From: Pseudomonas chlororaphis
GTDB lineage: Bacteria > Pseudomonadota > Gammaproteobacteria > Pseudomonadales > Pseudomonadaceae
Length of the DNA: 64,000 bases
Assembly: GCA_001023535.1 (NCBI GenBank)
Contig: CP011020.1
Span: forward strand, 4,958,501 to 5,022,500
Reading direction: 5' to 3'
In this document: positions 1-8,891 of the stretch, in pieces
Layout of the letters: each line of letters starts with the position of its first letter
Position numbering within the stretch: the stretch's first letter is position 1
Program-made: the position numbers and the translations under genes
The notes under the pieces: model-generated
Seen by the model: the letters and a program-made list of their open reading frames with translations, nothing else
The model's database searches: none
What the model was told of the DNA's origin: nothing

Positions 1-188
1 GCCTGGATGTCCTCCAGCAAGTTGATGCAGCGGATGAACGTGGTCTTGCCGGAGCCGGACGCGCCGATCAGCACCACCACCTCGCCACGGCGCACCTGTA
101 GGGAAATGCCCTTGAGGATCTGCAAGTCGCCAAAGGACTTGTGCACGTCCAGCGCCTCGATGATCAGTTCTTCGCTCTTGTGCGCCAT
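1..188 (-). CDS. Amino-acid ABC transporter ATP-binding protein, N-terminal part
   Basis: Only the first 62 codons are inside the window; the gene runs off the left edge. The N-terminus MAHKSEELIIEALDVHKSFG is followed by a Walker A motif, GASGSGKTT, and then CINLLED, typical of ATPases of the polar amino-acid uptake family (HisP/GlnQ-like). It would energise import through the neighbouring permease, which ends 3 bp upstream of this start. Gene order (binding protein, permease, ATPase) is that of a complete importer operon. The substrate cannot be told from this fragment. Confidence 0.9.
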   Translation of the reverse strand, partial: MAHKSEELIIEALDVHKSFGDLQILKGISLQVRRGEVVVLIGASGSGKTTFIRCINLLEDIQ

Positions 189-190
189 GG

Positions 191-967
191 TCAACGCTCC
201 CTCAACAGTTTAAGGCTGCTGCGCCCGAACATCCGGGTAGCGGCCGGCGGCGGCGACGATGGTCGGTCCGATTGCCCGAAACGGGCTTCCAGCCAGCGCT
301 GGAAAAAGCCCCAGAGGGTGGTCAGCAACAGGAAATAGATCGCCACCACCAGGTACAACTCGAACACCCGGAACGTCGCGGACGTAACCATTTGCGTGCT
401 GAGCAGCAGCTCCTGCACACCGATCACACTGACCAGCGTGGTGTTCTTGAGCATGACGTTGAACTCGTTGCCCAGCGGCGGCACGATGAACCGAAAGGCC
501 TGGGGCAGGATGATCCGGCGCATCAGCTTGGCGAAGGTCATGCCCAGGGAGCGCCCGGCTTCATACTGGCCCTTGTCGACCGCGCCGATGCCGGCCCGGA
601 TGATCTCGGCCATGTAGGCGCCTTCGTTGAGACCCAGGGCAATGATCGCCGCCTGGATATTGCCGGGGATCACCAGGCCGAATAGCTCAATGTCCTCGAA
701 GCGGAACACCCCTCCGGCCGCCAGCGCGGTGTAGAGGAAGACAATCTGCACCAGCAATGGCGTGCCGCGCATCAACCACACGTAAAAGCGCACGGGCATG
801 TGCAGCAATGGGTTCTTCGACAACCGTAGCAAGGCTGCGGCCAACCCGAGCACACAGCCCAGCAGCATCGCCAGCACGCTGATCACGCAGGTCAGCCACA
901 GGCCGGTGAGGTAGACCCCACTGGGCTGTAGCAGGTACTGCCAAAACACATCCCAATTGAAATTCAT
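191..967 (-). CDS. Amino-acid ABC transporter permease
   Basis: A 258-residue inner-membrane protein with about five hydrophobic segments. It carries the EAA-loop region of HisM/GlnP-type permeases (AGRSLGMTFAKLMRRIILPQAFR, near residues 138-160), the contact site for the ATPase. The length is normal for the family. It lies between the binding-protein gene (12 bp upstream) and the ATPase gene (2 bp downstream), so the three are almost certainly co-transcribed. It probably forms a homodimeric channel for a polar amino acid. The last 25 residues are polar and arginine-rich, a cytoplasmic tail somewhat longer than usual. Confidence 0.92.
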   Translation of the reverse strand: MNFNWDVFWQYLLQPSGVYLTGLWLTCVISVLAMLLGCVLGLAAALLRLSKNPLLHMPVRFYVWLMRGTPLLVQIVFLYTALAAGGVFRFEDIELFGLVIPGNIQAAIIALGLNEGAYMAEIIRAGIGAVDKGQYEAGRSLGMTFAKLMRRIILPQAFRFIVPPLGNEFNVMLKNTTLVSVIGVQELLLSTQMVTSATFRVFELYLVVAIYFLLLTTLWGFFQRWLEARFGQSDRPSSPPPAATRMFGRSSLKLLRER

Positions 968-979
968 CGACGCCTTCCC

Positions 980-1786
980 TCAATCGAGCGTATCGCTGGC
1001 GACGTGCCAGTTGCTGAGCAATTGGCGGTAGCTGCCGTCGCTGCGCATGTCGTTGATGATTTGCTGCACCGCAGCGCTGAGTTGCGGATCGTCCTTGCGA
1101 ATGCCGATGCCGGTGAGGATTCGGCTGAAGGCCGGTACGCCTTCCTCGAACAGATCGGGGGCCATGGCGGCGTAGTAGCCGGCGGTTTCCACGGTGGTGC
1201 CGTAAGCATCGACCTGGCTGATGCGCAGTGCCTGGAACGCATCGGTGTCGGTGTTGTAGACCACCAGTTTCATCGGCGGCTTGCCGGCCTTGGCCAGCGT
1301 GTCATTCTCGGCGTCGAGCAGGGTCTTGATGGTGGAACCGTTGAGCACCGCGACCTTGCGGGTGGACAAGTCTGTCAGTGTCTTGATGCCCTTCGGATTG
1401 CCCTTGGGCACCACCACCGCCTGGCTGGAATACATGTAGTTGACGATGTCGATGACTTCCCGGCGCTCGGGCTTGTCGAACAGTTGGTCGACGATCATGT
1501 CGCACTGCTTGGCCAACAGCGCCGGGACCAGACCGGAGAACGGAATGACCCGCCATTGCACCTTCTTGTCCCCCAGGCGCTTGGCGATCTCCAGGCCCAG
1601 GTCGACCGTCAGCCCCTTGGGCTTCTGCGCCTCATCGAAGGCCACCAGCGGCGGCGAGTCCATGCCGGAGCAGTAGACCAGTGTGTCGACCTTGAGCAAA
1701 CGCTCCGGTACGACGGGGGCGGCCTGCGCCCACTGAGTACACAATCCCAAGGTTATTGCAGCGATCAACAAGCGAGGCTTATGCAT
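980..1786 (-). CDS. Periplasmic amino-acid-binding protein of ABC importer (SBP family 3)
   Basis: A 268-residue protein with a Sec signal peptide (MHKPRLLIAAITLGLCTQWAQA, cleaved near residue 22) and the fold of family-3 solute-binding proteins: an early GLTVDLGLEIAKRLG segment and a middle GSTIKTLLDAE segment. It captures the substrate in the periplasm and delivers it to the permease encoded 12 bp downstream. It is the first gene of the importer operon. A GntR regulator is encoded upstream on the same strand, separated by a terminator-like hairpin. The ligand is unknown. Confidence 0.9.
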   Translation of the reverse strand: MHKPRLLIAAITLGLCTQWAQAAPVVPERLLKVDTLVYCSGMDSPPLVAFDEAQKPKGLTVDLGLEIAKRLGDKKVQWRVIPFSGLVPALLAKQCDMIVDQLFDKPERREVIDIVNYMYSSQAVVVPKGNPKGIKTLTDLSTRKVAVLNGSTIKTLLDAENDTLAKAGKPPMKLVVYNTDTDAFQALRISQVDAYGTTVETAGYYAAMAPDLFEEGVPAFSRILTGIGIRKDDPQLSAAVQQIINDMRSDGSYRQLLSNWHVASDTLD

Positions 1787-1830
1787 GACCAGACACTCCA
1801 GTTCGGTGGGTAACGGGCAGTACTCAGCGT

Positions 1831-1855
1831 CAAAACAAGGCAGGCTCGTGCCTGC
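1831..1855 (-). terminator. Rho-independent terminator after the GntR gene
   Basis: Read on the minus strand, a GCAGGC-ACGA-GCCTGC hairpin (1840-1855) is followed by TTGTTTT (to 1831). It sits just after the stop codon of the GntR gene and before the ABC operon, so it would separate the two transcription units. Confidence 0.6.
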
Positions 1856-1860
1856 TCTGG

Positions 1861-2529
1861 CTATTTTTTCGATTGCAGGAAACGGATCAGTTCAGGGACG
1901 GTGCCTTCGATATGGGTGCGTATGACTGCCTCGGCCTTCTCGGCATCGCCGGCCCGTATGGCCTCGAGGATCACCGCATGCTCCTGGCGTGCGCTCAACG
2001 GCTTGTCGACATGCTGCAACCACAGGCGCATAGGCGCTTCCACCAGCGCGTAGAGGGCGCTGATCTGCTTGAGCAATCGCGGGCGACCGCTGAGGCTGCA
2101 CAGGTATTCATGAAAGGCCCGATGCCGGCTGACCCACTCGGCGCTCTCGTCGCGGTAGTCGTCCATCTCATCCAGCAGGCGTTCAAGCGCGGCCAGTTGC
2201 CGGGCGCCGATGCGCCCCACCGCGACGCGCATCGCCAGGCCTTCGAGGGCGCTGCGCATTTCGAAGACTTCCTGCAATTCATCGATGTCCAGGCCACTGA
2301 CCACCGCCCCGCGATTGGGCCGCAACGTCACCAGACCCTGGGCGTCCAGGCGGCGAAACGCCTCGCGCACCGGCATCCGGCTCATGCCGATCTCACTGGC
2401 GATGTCCTCGGCGATCAGCCGGTCGCCCTTGTGAAATCGTCCGCCACAAATAGCCTCCAGCAGGAAGTTGTAGGCCTCTTCCTCGGCCGTCATCGGAGGG
2501 CGTTCAGCAAACGTAGGAGCGAATTGCAT
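1861..2529 (-). CDS. GntR family transcriptional regulator, FCD subfamily
   Basis: The start chosen is at 2529 (MQFAPTFAERPPMTAEEEAY), giving 222 residues, the usual FadR/FCD length. An open frame continues upstream but its extra residues do not resemble the family. An N-terminal winged helix (LIAEDIASEIGMSRMPVREA, DAQGLVTLRPNRGAVV) is followed by an all-helical FCD ligand-binding domain with the D...H..FH pattern (HRAFHEYL) and a C-terminal HAVILEAIRAGD segment. It probably controls the adjacent amino-acid importer in response to its substrate or a metabolite. A TTG-N4-CAA palindrome lies 20 bp upstream of the start and may be its autoregulatory site. Confidence 0.88.
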   Translation of the reverse strand: MQFAPTFAERPPMTAEEEAYNFLLEAICGGRFHKGDRLIAEDIASEIGMSRMPVREAFRRLDAQGLVTLRPNRGAVVSGLDIDELQEVFEMRSALEGLAMRVAVGRIGARQLAALERLLDEMDDYRDESAEWVSRHRAFHEYLCSLSGRPRLLKQISALYALVEAPMRLWLQHVDKPLSARQEHAVILEAIRAGDAEKAEAVIRTHIEGTVPELIRFLQSKK

Positions 2530-2548
2530 GGCAGCACCTTCTGCATTT

Positions 2549-2558
2549 TTGTATCCAA
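2549..2558. promoter_or_regulatory. Candidate GntR operator
   Basis: TTGTATCCAA is a TTG-N4-CAA inverted repeat in an AT-rich stretch 20 bp upstream of the GntR start codon. Many FCD-type regulators bind palindromes of the TTGTATACAA type, so this is a plausible autoregulatory site. The assignment rests on motif shape and position only. The rest of the 305-bp gap to the next gene (2530-2834) shows no other gene-like feature. Confidence 0.4.
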
Positions 2559-2834
2559 TTATCCATAGATTCAAAAGAGCAGGATGCATGCCAGCTTCGA
2601 GCATGACCGGACAAGTAACTGATTTATTGAAAAATATCTTCGGTAGGAGCCATTTCGTACGGTGATGGTGGTCAGTAAGTGTGCTACCGAACGGCTCACC
2701 GGCGCCCCTTGAATGTGCAAGACGGTAGCCCGGTAACACCGGCGTCGTATCTGGCGTCGGCAGCACGACGGCGCACTGTCCATTCTCCACTACACTGGGT
2801 GAATTCGAGCTGCTCACCCCCTGAGGATACTCAG

Positions 2835-3947
2835 ATGCCCTCTGTGCCAGTTTCCCAAACCCCGTGGTCCCGCAGCATGCTCGATGTTTTGATTCGCGCC
2901 GGCCTACTTGCCGTCATGGTGTTCTTCTGTTACCGGATCTTCAGCCCCTTTCTCGATTTGATGCTGTGGGCGGTGATCCTGGCGATCACCCTCTATCCCG
3001 TGCAAATAAAGCTGAAAGACAGGCTGGGTTTGAGCGACGGGTACACCGCGACGCTGCTGGTATTGATCACATTGGGTATCCTGGCGATTCCGACCCTGTT
3101 GCTGGGCAACTCGCTGGTGACCTCGATCCAGGGCGTGATGACCGACATCAAGGGCGACAATCTCCAGGTTCCGCTACCGCCCGATACCGTCGCTAACTGG
3201 CCGCTGGTGGGCAAGCCACTGCAACAGCTGTGGATGCGCGCCGCCACCGACCTCCCGGCTCTGGTGCAGAGCTACATTCCCCAGATCAAGCACTTCAGTC
3301 TTTCCCTGTTGAGTAAAGTCGCCGGTTTTGGCTTGGGCTTCCTCATCTTCGTCGGTTCGCTGATTGTTGCGGGTTGCTTCATGGCCTATGGTGAACGTGG
3401 GCACGCCAGCGCCATCCAGATTGTCTCGCGTATCTGCGGCGCGACCAAAGCCCACAGGATCACCCAACTGTGCACCTCGACCATTCGCGCGGTAGCGCTG
3501 GGGGTGATTGGCATCGCCTTTATCCAGATGCTGCTGGTAGGCCTGGGCTTCGTGTTCATGGGAGTGCCCGGCGCTGGTCTACTGGCGCTCGCCGTCCTGC
3601 TGATCGGCATTATGCAATTGCCGGCGACGCTGATTACCCTCCCAGTCATCATCTTCGTGTTTTCCACCGAGGGCGCGAGCACCACGACCATCGTCTTCGC
3701 CGTGTATGTGTTTGTCGCCGGTCTGGTGGACAACGTGCTCAAGCCGCTGTTGCTCGGCCGTGGGGTCAACGTGCCGATGCCGGTGATCCTGATCGGCGCC
3801 CTGGGCGGCATGGTCACCGGTGGCGTAATCGGCCTGTTCGTCGGCCCGGTGGTGCTTGCCGTCGGCTATCAGTTGTTCTGGCAATGGGTTGCCGCCCGGC
3901 CGCCGGAAGTCGCCGTCGAGGATGAGCTTCCGCCCGGCGCGCAGTAG
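2835..3947 (+). CDS. AI-2E family transporter (PerM/YdiK-like membrane protein)
   Basis: A 370-residue polytopic membrane protein. The ATG at 2835 was chosen because the longer upstream reading is not hydrophobic and lacks family character. Typical features are the N-terminal FCYRIFSPFLDLMLWAVILAI region, a periplasmic segment around residues 95-160, and the conserved PVILIGALGGMVTGGVIGLFVGP motif near the C-terminus. Members of this family export autoinducer-2 or act as ion/proton antiporters; the substrate here is unknown. The efflux lipoprotein gene begins 7 bp after its stop, so it probably heads the efflux operon. Confidence 0.9.
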   Translation: MPSVPVSQTPWSRSMLDVLIRAGLLAVMVFFCYRIFSPFLDLMLWAVILAITLYPVQIKLKDRLGLSDGYTATLLVLITLGILAIPTLLLGNSLVTSIQGVMTDIKGDNLQVPLPPDTVANWPLVGKPLQQLWMRAATDLPALVQSYIPQIKHFSLSLLSKVAGFGLGFLIFVGSLIVAGCFMAYGERGHASAIQIVSRICGATKAHRITQLCTSTIRAVALGVIGIAFIQMLLVGLGFVFMGVPGAGLLALAVLLIGIMQLPATLITLPVIIFVFSTEGASTTTIVFAVYVFVAGLVDNVLKPLLLGRGVNVPMPVILIGALGGMVTGGVIGLFVGPVVLAVGYQLFWQWVAARPPEVAVEDELPPGAQ

Positions 3948-3954
3948 CCCGGCC

Positions 3955-5496
3955 ATGCGCGCCTCTCTGCATGGCGTCGCGCTTTGGCTGGCTGTCTTGT
4001 TCCTCGTCGCCTGCACCCGCCTGGGCCCGGACTTCCAATCGCCCGGCGAACCCTGGACAAAGACCTGGAACAGCCCAGCCATCGAGCACGCCAGCCATCG
4101 CCAGCACAGCCCGGACCTGCGCCAGTGGTGGCAGGTGTTCAGCGACCCGACGCTCGAACGCCTGATCGCTGAATCCGACGTCCATAACTCAAGCCTGAAG
4201 ATTGCCGGTCTAAGGGTGATGGAAGCGCGAGCACAGTTGGGCATCGCGCAAAGCCAACGCTATCCGCAACTGCAACAAGCCAGCGCCGACACGCTGTACG
4301 CCAAGCGGTATCAGTCCGGGGGCAGTAACCCTCGGGACAGTCGATTCTGGCAGTACAGCGCCGGTTACGACATCGGCTGGGAGCTGGATTTCTGGGGCCG
4401 TTTTGCCCGCGCCATCGAGTCCGCGGACGCCGCTTACTTTGCGGCCCAGGCCAACTATGAAGACGCATTGGTGCTGCTGCGCGCCCAGGTCGCCATGACT
4501 TACTTCGCCTTGCGCACTACTGAAGCTAGACTGCGGGTGGCCCGGGAAAACGCGGCTCAACAACTGCGCAACCTTGAGATCACGGAAAAGCTCTACGCCA
4601 GCGGCCAGATCGCCGAACTCGACGTGCAACAGGCCAAGACTCAGTACCTGGGCACCTCCAGCAGCATTCCGAGCCTGGAAGACCAGGCCGCTCGCACGCG
4701 CAACGCATTGGCAGGGCTGATCGGTCAACCGCCAGGGGCCCTGTCGCTGCGGGATGAAAGCACTGGCTTGATCCCACTGGTGGACCGGGCCGTGTTGCAG
4801 GACGTGCCGGCCGAGCTGTTGCTGCGACGCCCGGATGTGCGAGCCGCTGAGCTCAATGTCGCCGCACAATCGGCCTTGATTGGCGTGGCCGAGTCCGAGC
4901 TTTATCCATCGCTGACGCTGCTGGGCAGCATCGTCTGGTCCACCGACTCGCTGAGTGGCACCTCCAACAACCTGGACCTGGTGGGCGGCCCCAGCTTGCG
5001 CTGGAACCTGTTCGACCATGGCCGGATCCGCAATAACGTGCGCGTCCAGGACGCCCGCCTGCAACAACTGATCGAGGCCTATCGCGAACAGGTCCGTCAG
5101 GCGGCGCGCGAAGCCGACGACGCCGCCACTGGACTGATCAAGGCGCTCGAACGCGAGCGCATTCTGCGCCAAGCCGCGCAGGCGGCCCAACGTTCGCTGG
5201 TGTTGGCCAACACCTGGTATCGCGAGGGCTACTCGGATTTCCAGCGGGTCCTGGACGCCCAGAGCGCGCTGTTGCAACAGCAGGACAACTACCTGATCAG
5301 CCGCAGCGACGCCGTAAACAACCTGGTCGCACTGTACAAGGCGCTGGGCGGAGGCTGGCAGAGTGACCAGCCTCTCGTGGACCCGCAGACCCGGCAATCT
5401 ATGGAGCAACGCTCTGACTGGGGCAACCTGCTCACCCCTCCGACCGCCGCGCCGCCATCCGCCGCGGCAGCGCTCAAGGTGACCGACCATGACTGA
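3955..5496 (+). CDS. Efflux outer-membrane lipoprotein, NodT/OprM family
   Basis: The start at 3955 puts a lipoprotein signal at the N-terminus (MRASLHGVALWLAVLFLVAC; lipobox LVAC, lipidated Cys20). An ATG at 3922 is an alternative. The 513-residue product has the two repeated outer-membrane efflux (OEP) domains: WWQVFSDPTLERLIAES early, and DVPAELLLRRPDVRAAE followed by AESELYPSLTLLGS in the middle. It would form the trimeric outer-membrane channel for the HlyD-like and DUF2955 proteins encoded downstream; the next gene overlaps its end by 8 bp. Long alanine/glutamine-rich helices match the family's alpha-barrel. Confidence 0.93.
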   Translation: MRASLHGVALWLAVLFLVACTRLGPDFQSPGEPWTKTWNSPAIEHASHRQHSPDLRQWWQVFSDPTLERLIAESDVHNSSLKIAGLRVMEARAQLGIAQSQRYPQLQQASADTLYAKRYQSGGSNPRDSRFWQYSAGYDIGWELDFWGRFARAIESADAAYFAAQANYEDALVLLRAQVAMTYFALRTTEARLRVARENAAQQLRNLEITEKLYASGQIAELDVQQAKTQYLGTSSSIPSLEDQAARTRNALAGLIGQPPGALSLRDESTGLIPLVDRAVLQDVPAELLLRRPDVRAAELNVAAQSALIGVAESELYPSLTLLGSIVWSTDSLSGTSNNLDLVGGPSLRWNLFDHGRIRNNVRVQDARLQQLIEAYREQVRQAAREADDAATGLIKALERERILRQAAQAAQRSLVLANTWYREGYSDFQRVLDAQSALLQQQDNYLISRSDAVNNLVALYKALGGGWQSDQPLVDPQTRQSMEQRSDWGNLLTPPTAAPPSAAAALKVTDHD

Positions 5497-6610
5497 AGCG
5501 CCGTCCCCCGCTCCGGCTCCAGTGCCCGAGGCCGACCCGGTGAACAGAGGCATCAAGTGGGTACTGCTGCTGATCGTGCTGAGCCTGGTCTGGTATTTAT
5601 TGTCAGACCGCTTTACACCCTATACGCAGCAGGCGCGTGTCGGGGCCTTCGTCATTCCGGTGGCGTCCGAGGTCGCCGGTCGGGTAACCCGGGTCAACGT
5701 GCGCAACAACCAGGACATCGACGCCGGTGAGCTGCTCTTCGAGGTGGACCCATTGCCGTACCGGATTGCTGTCGACCGGGCCCGCGCCGAATTGGAAGCC
5801 ACCCGTCGCCAGATCGGCGCCAACACCGCCGGCATCGCTTCGGCGCAGGCTTCGTTGCGTGCAGCACAAGCCAACGAGCTCAAGGCACGCCAGGACAATC
5901 AGCGCCTGGAGGGGTTGTACCGGGCCGATCCGGGAACCATTTCCGTGCGCGTGCTTGAGATCTCCCGCGCGACTCGCGAGCAGGCAACCAGCCAGGTCGC
6001 CGCCGCGCGCGCCGAGGTGCAACGGGCGCGCGAGCAGGAAGGCGGCAGCGACGAAGCCAACGCTTTGCTGCGCAGTGCCACCAGTGCCGTGCAGAAGGCT
6101 GAACTGGACTTGGCCAACAGCCAGGTACGCGCGCGCTCAGCCGGCCTGGTCACCGACCTGCGCACAGATGTCGGCCACTTTGCGGCGGCGGGCACGCCGG
6201 TGATGACCCTGATCGCCATCCACGATGTCTGGATCAGCGCGGACATGACCGAGAACAACCTTGGGTTGATAACCGTCGGTACACCGGTCGCCATTGTGCT
6301 CGATGCGTTGCCCGGCGAGGTATTGCAAGGGCGCGTGCGCAGTATCGGCTACGGCGTTGAAGTGAGCCAGGGCACCGCGCCCGGCACCCTGCCCACGGTG
6401 CGCAACAGCCGTGACTGGCTGCGTCCCGCGCAACGCTTCCCGGTGACGATCGAATTTTCTGCCGACGCCCGGGAGCGCCTGCGCACCCTGGGCGCGGTGC
6501 GGGCCGGTGGGCAAGCCGAGATAATGGCGTTTCCCTCGGAGGACAACCTGTTGAACCCGCTGGGCCGTGTGTTTCTGTGGTTGATGAGTTGGCTGTCCTA
6601 TGCCTATTGA
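5489..6610 (+). CDS. HlyD family periplasmic adaptor (membrane fusion protein)
   Basis: 373 residues: a proline-rich cytoplasmic tip, one transmembrane helix (about residues 22-40, KWVLLLIVLSLVWYLL), the first half of a biotinyl-lipoyl domain (GAFVIPVASEVAGRVTRVNV), a long coiled-coil hairpin (residues 100-210), the second lipoyl half (RARSAGLVTDLRTDVG) and a beta-barrel. It resembles EmrA/AaeA-type adaptors. It bridges the inner-membrane DUF2955 protein and the outer-membrane channel. It overlaps the genes on both sides (8 bp and 11 bp), indicating translational coupling. Confidence 0.93.
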   Translation: MTEAPSPAPAPVPEADPVNRGIKWVLLLIVLSLVWYLLSDRFTPYTQQARVGAFVIPVASEVAGRVTRVNVRNNQDIDAGELLFEVDPLPYRIAVDRARAELEATRRQIGANTAGIASAQASLRAAQANELKARQDNQRLEGLYRADPGTISVRVLEISRATREQATSQVAAARAEVQRAREQEGGSDEANALLRSATSAVQKAELDLANSQVRARSAGLVTDLRTDVGHFAAAGTPVMTLIAIHDVWISADMTENNLGLITVGTPVAIVLDALPGEVLQGRVRSIGYGVEVSQGTAPGTLPTVRNSRDWLRPAQRFPVTIEFSADARERLRTLGAVRAGGQAEIMAFPSEDNLLNPLGRVFLWLMSWLSYAY

Positions 6611-7622
6611 GCGAAGCGTGCGTGCCCAACGAGCGTTGCGACTGGCGAGCGGCACGGCGTCGAGTCTGGCGATCGGTTTCGGCCTGGACCTGCCGATTCC
6701 ATTCCTTGCCCCTGTTCTTGCCATGATCCTGGCAATGACTCACCGGCCATTGTCCGCCGAGGACTGCCTGAAGCTGATGCTGGCGGCAATACTGACCACA
6801 GGTTGCGGACTGTTACTGATCCCTGTCCTGCGCTATTACCCGTTGTGCGGCGTCCTGCTGGTGGGGCTCGGTCTGTTCGTGGCATTCCGCTACGGCTTGT
6901 CGGGTGGCAATGTCCTGGTGATGACGTTCCTGGTCATCGGCCTGACCATGATCCCGGCTGCCGGTACCGCTGACTTCGGCGCTTCGGTCATGGTCATAGC
7001 GGCGCTGGTCCAGGGATTGCTCCTGGCGGTCGTCGCGCTGTTCTTCAGTCATTGTCTGTTTCCCGAGCCCAGCCAGGCGCCGACGCCGCCCATGCCGACA
7101 AGCCCATCCCCCAGCGACACGGGCCGACTGGCGCTGCGGGCCACCTTGATCGTGCTCCCCACGTTCCTGCTCGCCTTGATCGAACCCACCAAGTACCTGC
7201 CCATCATCCTCAAGGCCGTCGGCCTGGGCCAGCAAAGCTCCAGCACTGCCGCCAGCCAGGCCGGACGCGAGCTGCTAGGCTCGACGTTGCTGGGCGGATG
7301 GCTGGCGGTCGCGTTCTGGTGCGTCCTGAGCCTGTTCGTGCACCTCTGGATGTTTTTCCTGTGGACACTGCTGGTTGCCTTGTTGCTGGGCCGTAAGTTG
7401 TATGGCCTGGACCACACGCGGCTAAGCCCCGGTTTCTGGCTCAACACACTGATGACGATGATCATTCTGCTCGGCCAGTCAGTCCAGGACAGCGCAGCGG
7501 GCAAGGATGTCTACACCGCGTTCGCCGTACGCATGAGCCTATTCATTGCCGTCACGCTGTACGCGTGGCTGATCGTTCACTGGCTTGACCGTCATCGATC
7601 AAACCTGCCTGCCCCGGGGTAA
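6600..7622 (+). CDS. DUF2955 inner-membrane efflux protein
   Basis: A 340-residue membrane protein of the DUF2955 family, related in layout to the AaeB/FUSC aromatic-acid exporters. Two hydrophobic blocks are separated by a polar linker (about residues 155-180, rich in Pro and Ser): DLPIPFLAPVLAMILAMTHRP at the start and GFWLNTLMTMIILLGQSVQDS near the end. Together with the HlyD adaptor and NodT channel it completes a tripartite exporter. Exported compounds are unknown; aromatic acids or biocides are reasonable guesses from AaeB. The stop is followed by a 63-bp gap before the next gene. Confidence 0.85.
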   Translation: MPIERSVRAQRALRLASGTASSLAIGFGLDLPIPFLAPVLAMILAMTHRPLSAEDCLKLMLAAILTTGCGLLLIPVLRYYPLCGVLLVGLGLFVAFRYGLSGGNVLVMTFLVIGLTMIPAAGTADFGASVMVIAALVQGLLLAVVALFFSHCLFPEPSQAPTPPMPTSPSPSDTGRLALRATLIVLPTFLLALIEPTKYLPIILKAVGLGQQSSSTAASQAGRELLGSTLLGGWLAVAFWCVLSLFVHLWMFFLWTLLVALLLGRKLYGLDHTRLSPGFWLNTLMTMIILLGQSVQDSAAGKDVYTAFAVRMSLFIAVTLYAWLIVHWLDRHRSNLPAPG

Positions 7623-7685
7623 AACGCGTAGCAACGCGAGCAGGTTTGCTCCACAGGAACGGCGCCGCTGATAGGAGAACATCCA

Positions 7686-8891
7686 ATGCCTCATGACGGA
7701 AGCCTGCTCAAAGCCACGGTGATGTTCCTGCTGGCGGTGGTCCTGCTGGTGCCACTTGCCCAGCGTCTGCGGCTCGGCGCTGTGCCTGGCTATCTATTGG
7801 CCGGAGTACTCATCGGACCTTCGGTACTGGGCCTGGTGAACAATGCCCAGAACGTCAGCCGGCTCTCGGAAATCGGCGTGGTCATGCTGCTGTTCATCAT
7901 CGGCCTGGAGTTGTCGCCGCGACGCCTCTGGATGATGCGCCGAGCGCTGTTCGGCGTCGGGTTGCTGCAGGTATTGCTCAGCGGCGTGGCCATCGGCGGG
8001 GCGGCGCTGCTGCTTGGGCAGGGCCATCAGGTGTCGGTGGTGATCGGGTTGGGCCTGGCACTGTCCTCCACCGCCTTTGGCCTGCAGATGCTGGCCGAAC
8101 GCAAGGAACTGGGGAGCCCCCATGGCCGCCTGGCGGTAGCCATCCTGTTGTTCCAGGACATTGCCGCCATCCCACTGATTGCCTTGGTGCCTTTGCTCGG
8201 TACCCTGGACAGCGGCGCAGCCGCCGAAACCGGGCTCAGGCCAGTGCTGGCGGTGATCGTTGGGATCGGCGTGATCATCGTTGGCGGGCGCTTGCTGCTG
8301 CGACCGGCTTTTGCCTGGGCAGTGGGTTCGAGACTGCGGGAAGTCTCCACTGCCACCGCGTTGCTGCTGGTGCTGGGCACCGCCTGGATCATGGAGCACG
8401 TCGGGGTATCGATGGCATTGGGGGCCTTCCTGGCCGGCATGTTGATGGCCGAATCCGAGTACCGGCACGAAATGGAGACCCAGATCGAGCCGTTCAAAGG
8501 TTTGTTGCTCGGTTTGTTTTTCGTCGGCGTGGGCATGTCCATGGACTTGCGCTTGTTGAGTGCCGAACCTTGGGTGGTGCTCGGGCTGACGCTACTGCTG
8601 GTTGGCCTGAAGCTACCGATCCTGATGGGCCTTGGGCGCTGGGCCGGTGGCCTCGATCGGGCCGGGGCGATAGGGCTTGGGGTGGTCCTGGCCTCAGGTG
8701 GCGAGTTCGCCTTCGTGGTGTTCAAGCTGGCACTTGAGCAGCACCTGGTCGATCAGCGCCTGCACGATCTGCTGGTGTTGGCCATCGCGCTATCGATGGC
8801 TCTGGTACCGCTGTTGATGCTGGGCCTGGCACGCCGGCTGCCGGCGCGCGCAACTGATAGCCTTCCCTCCCAGGACCAAGACCAGCAATGA
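7686..8891 (+). CDS. Monovalent cation:proton antiporter, CPA2 family, without RCK domain
   Basis: A 401-residue protein with about 12 membrane segments, resembling the membrane half of KefB/KefC. Family motifs include PGYLLAGVLIGP (residues 31-42), LLFIIGLELSPRRLW, GLALSSTAFGLQ and LGAFLAGMLMAESEYRHE. It ends right after the membrane domain, so the cytoplasmic TrkA-N/RCK regulatory domain of KefB/C is absent. It probably exchanges K+ or Na+ for H+. The ribosome site TAGGAGAACATCC fits the ATG at 7686. It may be part of the upstream efflux operon, but the 63-bp gap leaves this open. Confidence 0.9.
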   Translation: MPHDGSLLKATVMFLLAVVLLVPLAQRLRLGAVPGYLLAGVLIGPSVLGLVNNAQNVSRLSEIGVVMLLFIIGLELSPRRLWMMRRALFGVGLLQVLLSGVAIGGAALLLGQGHQVSVVIGLGLALSSTAFGLQMLAERKELGSPHGRLAVAILLFQDIAAIPLIALVPLLGTLDSGAAAETGLRPVLAVIVGIGVIIVGGRLLLRPAFAWAVGSRLREVSTATALLLVLGTAWIMEHVGVSMALGAFLAGMLMAESEYRHEMETQIEPFKGLLLGLFFVGVGMSMDLRLLSAEPWVVLGLTLLLVGLKLPILMGLGRWAGGLDRAGAIGLGVVLASGGEFAFVVFKLALEQHLVDQRLHDLLVLAIALSMALVPLLMLGLARRLPARATDSLPSQDQDQQ

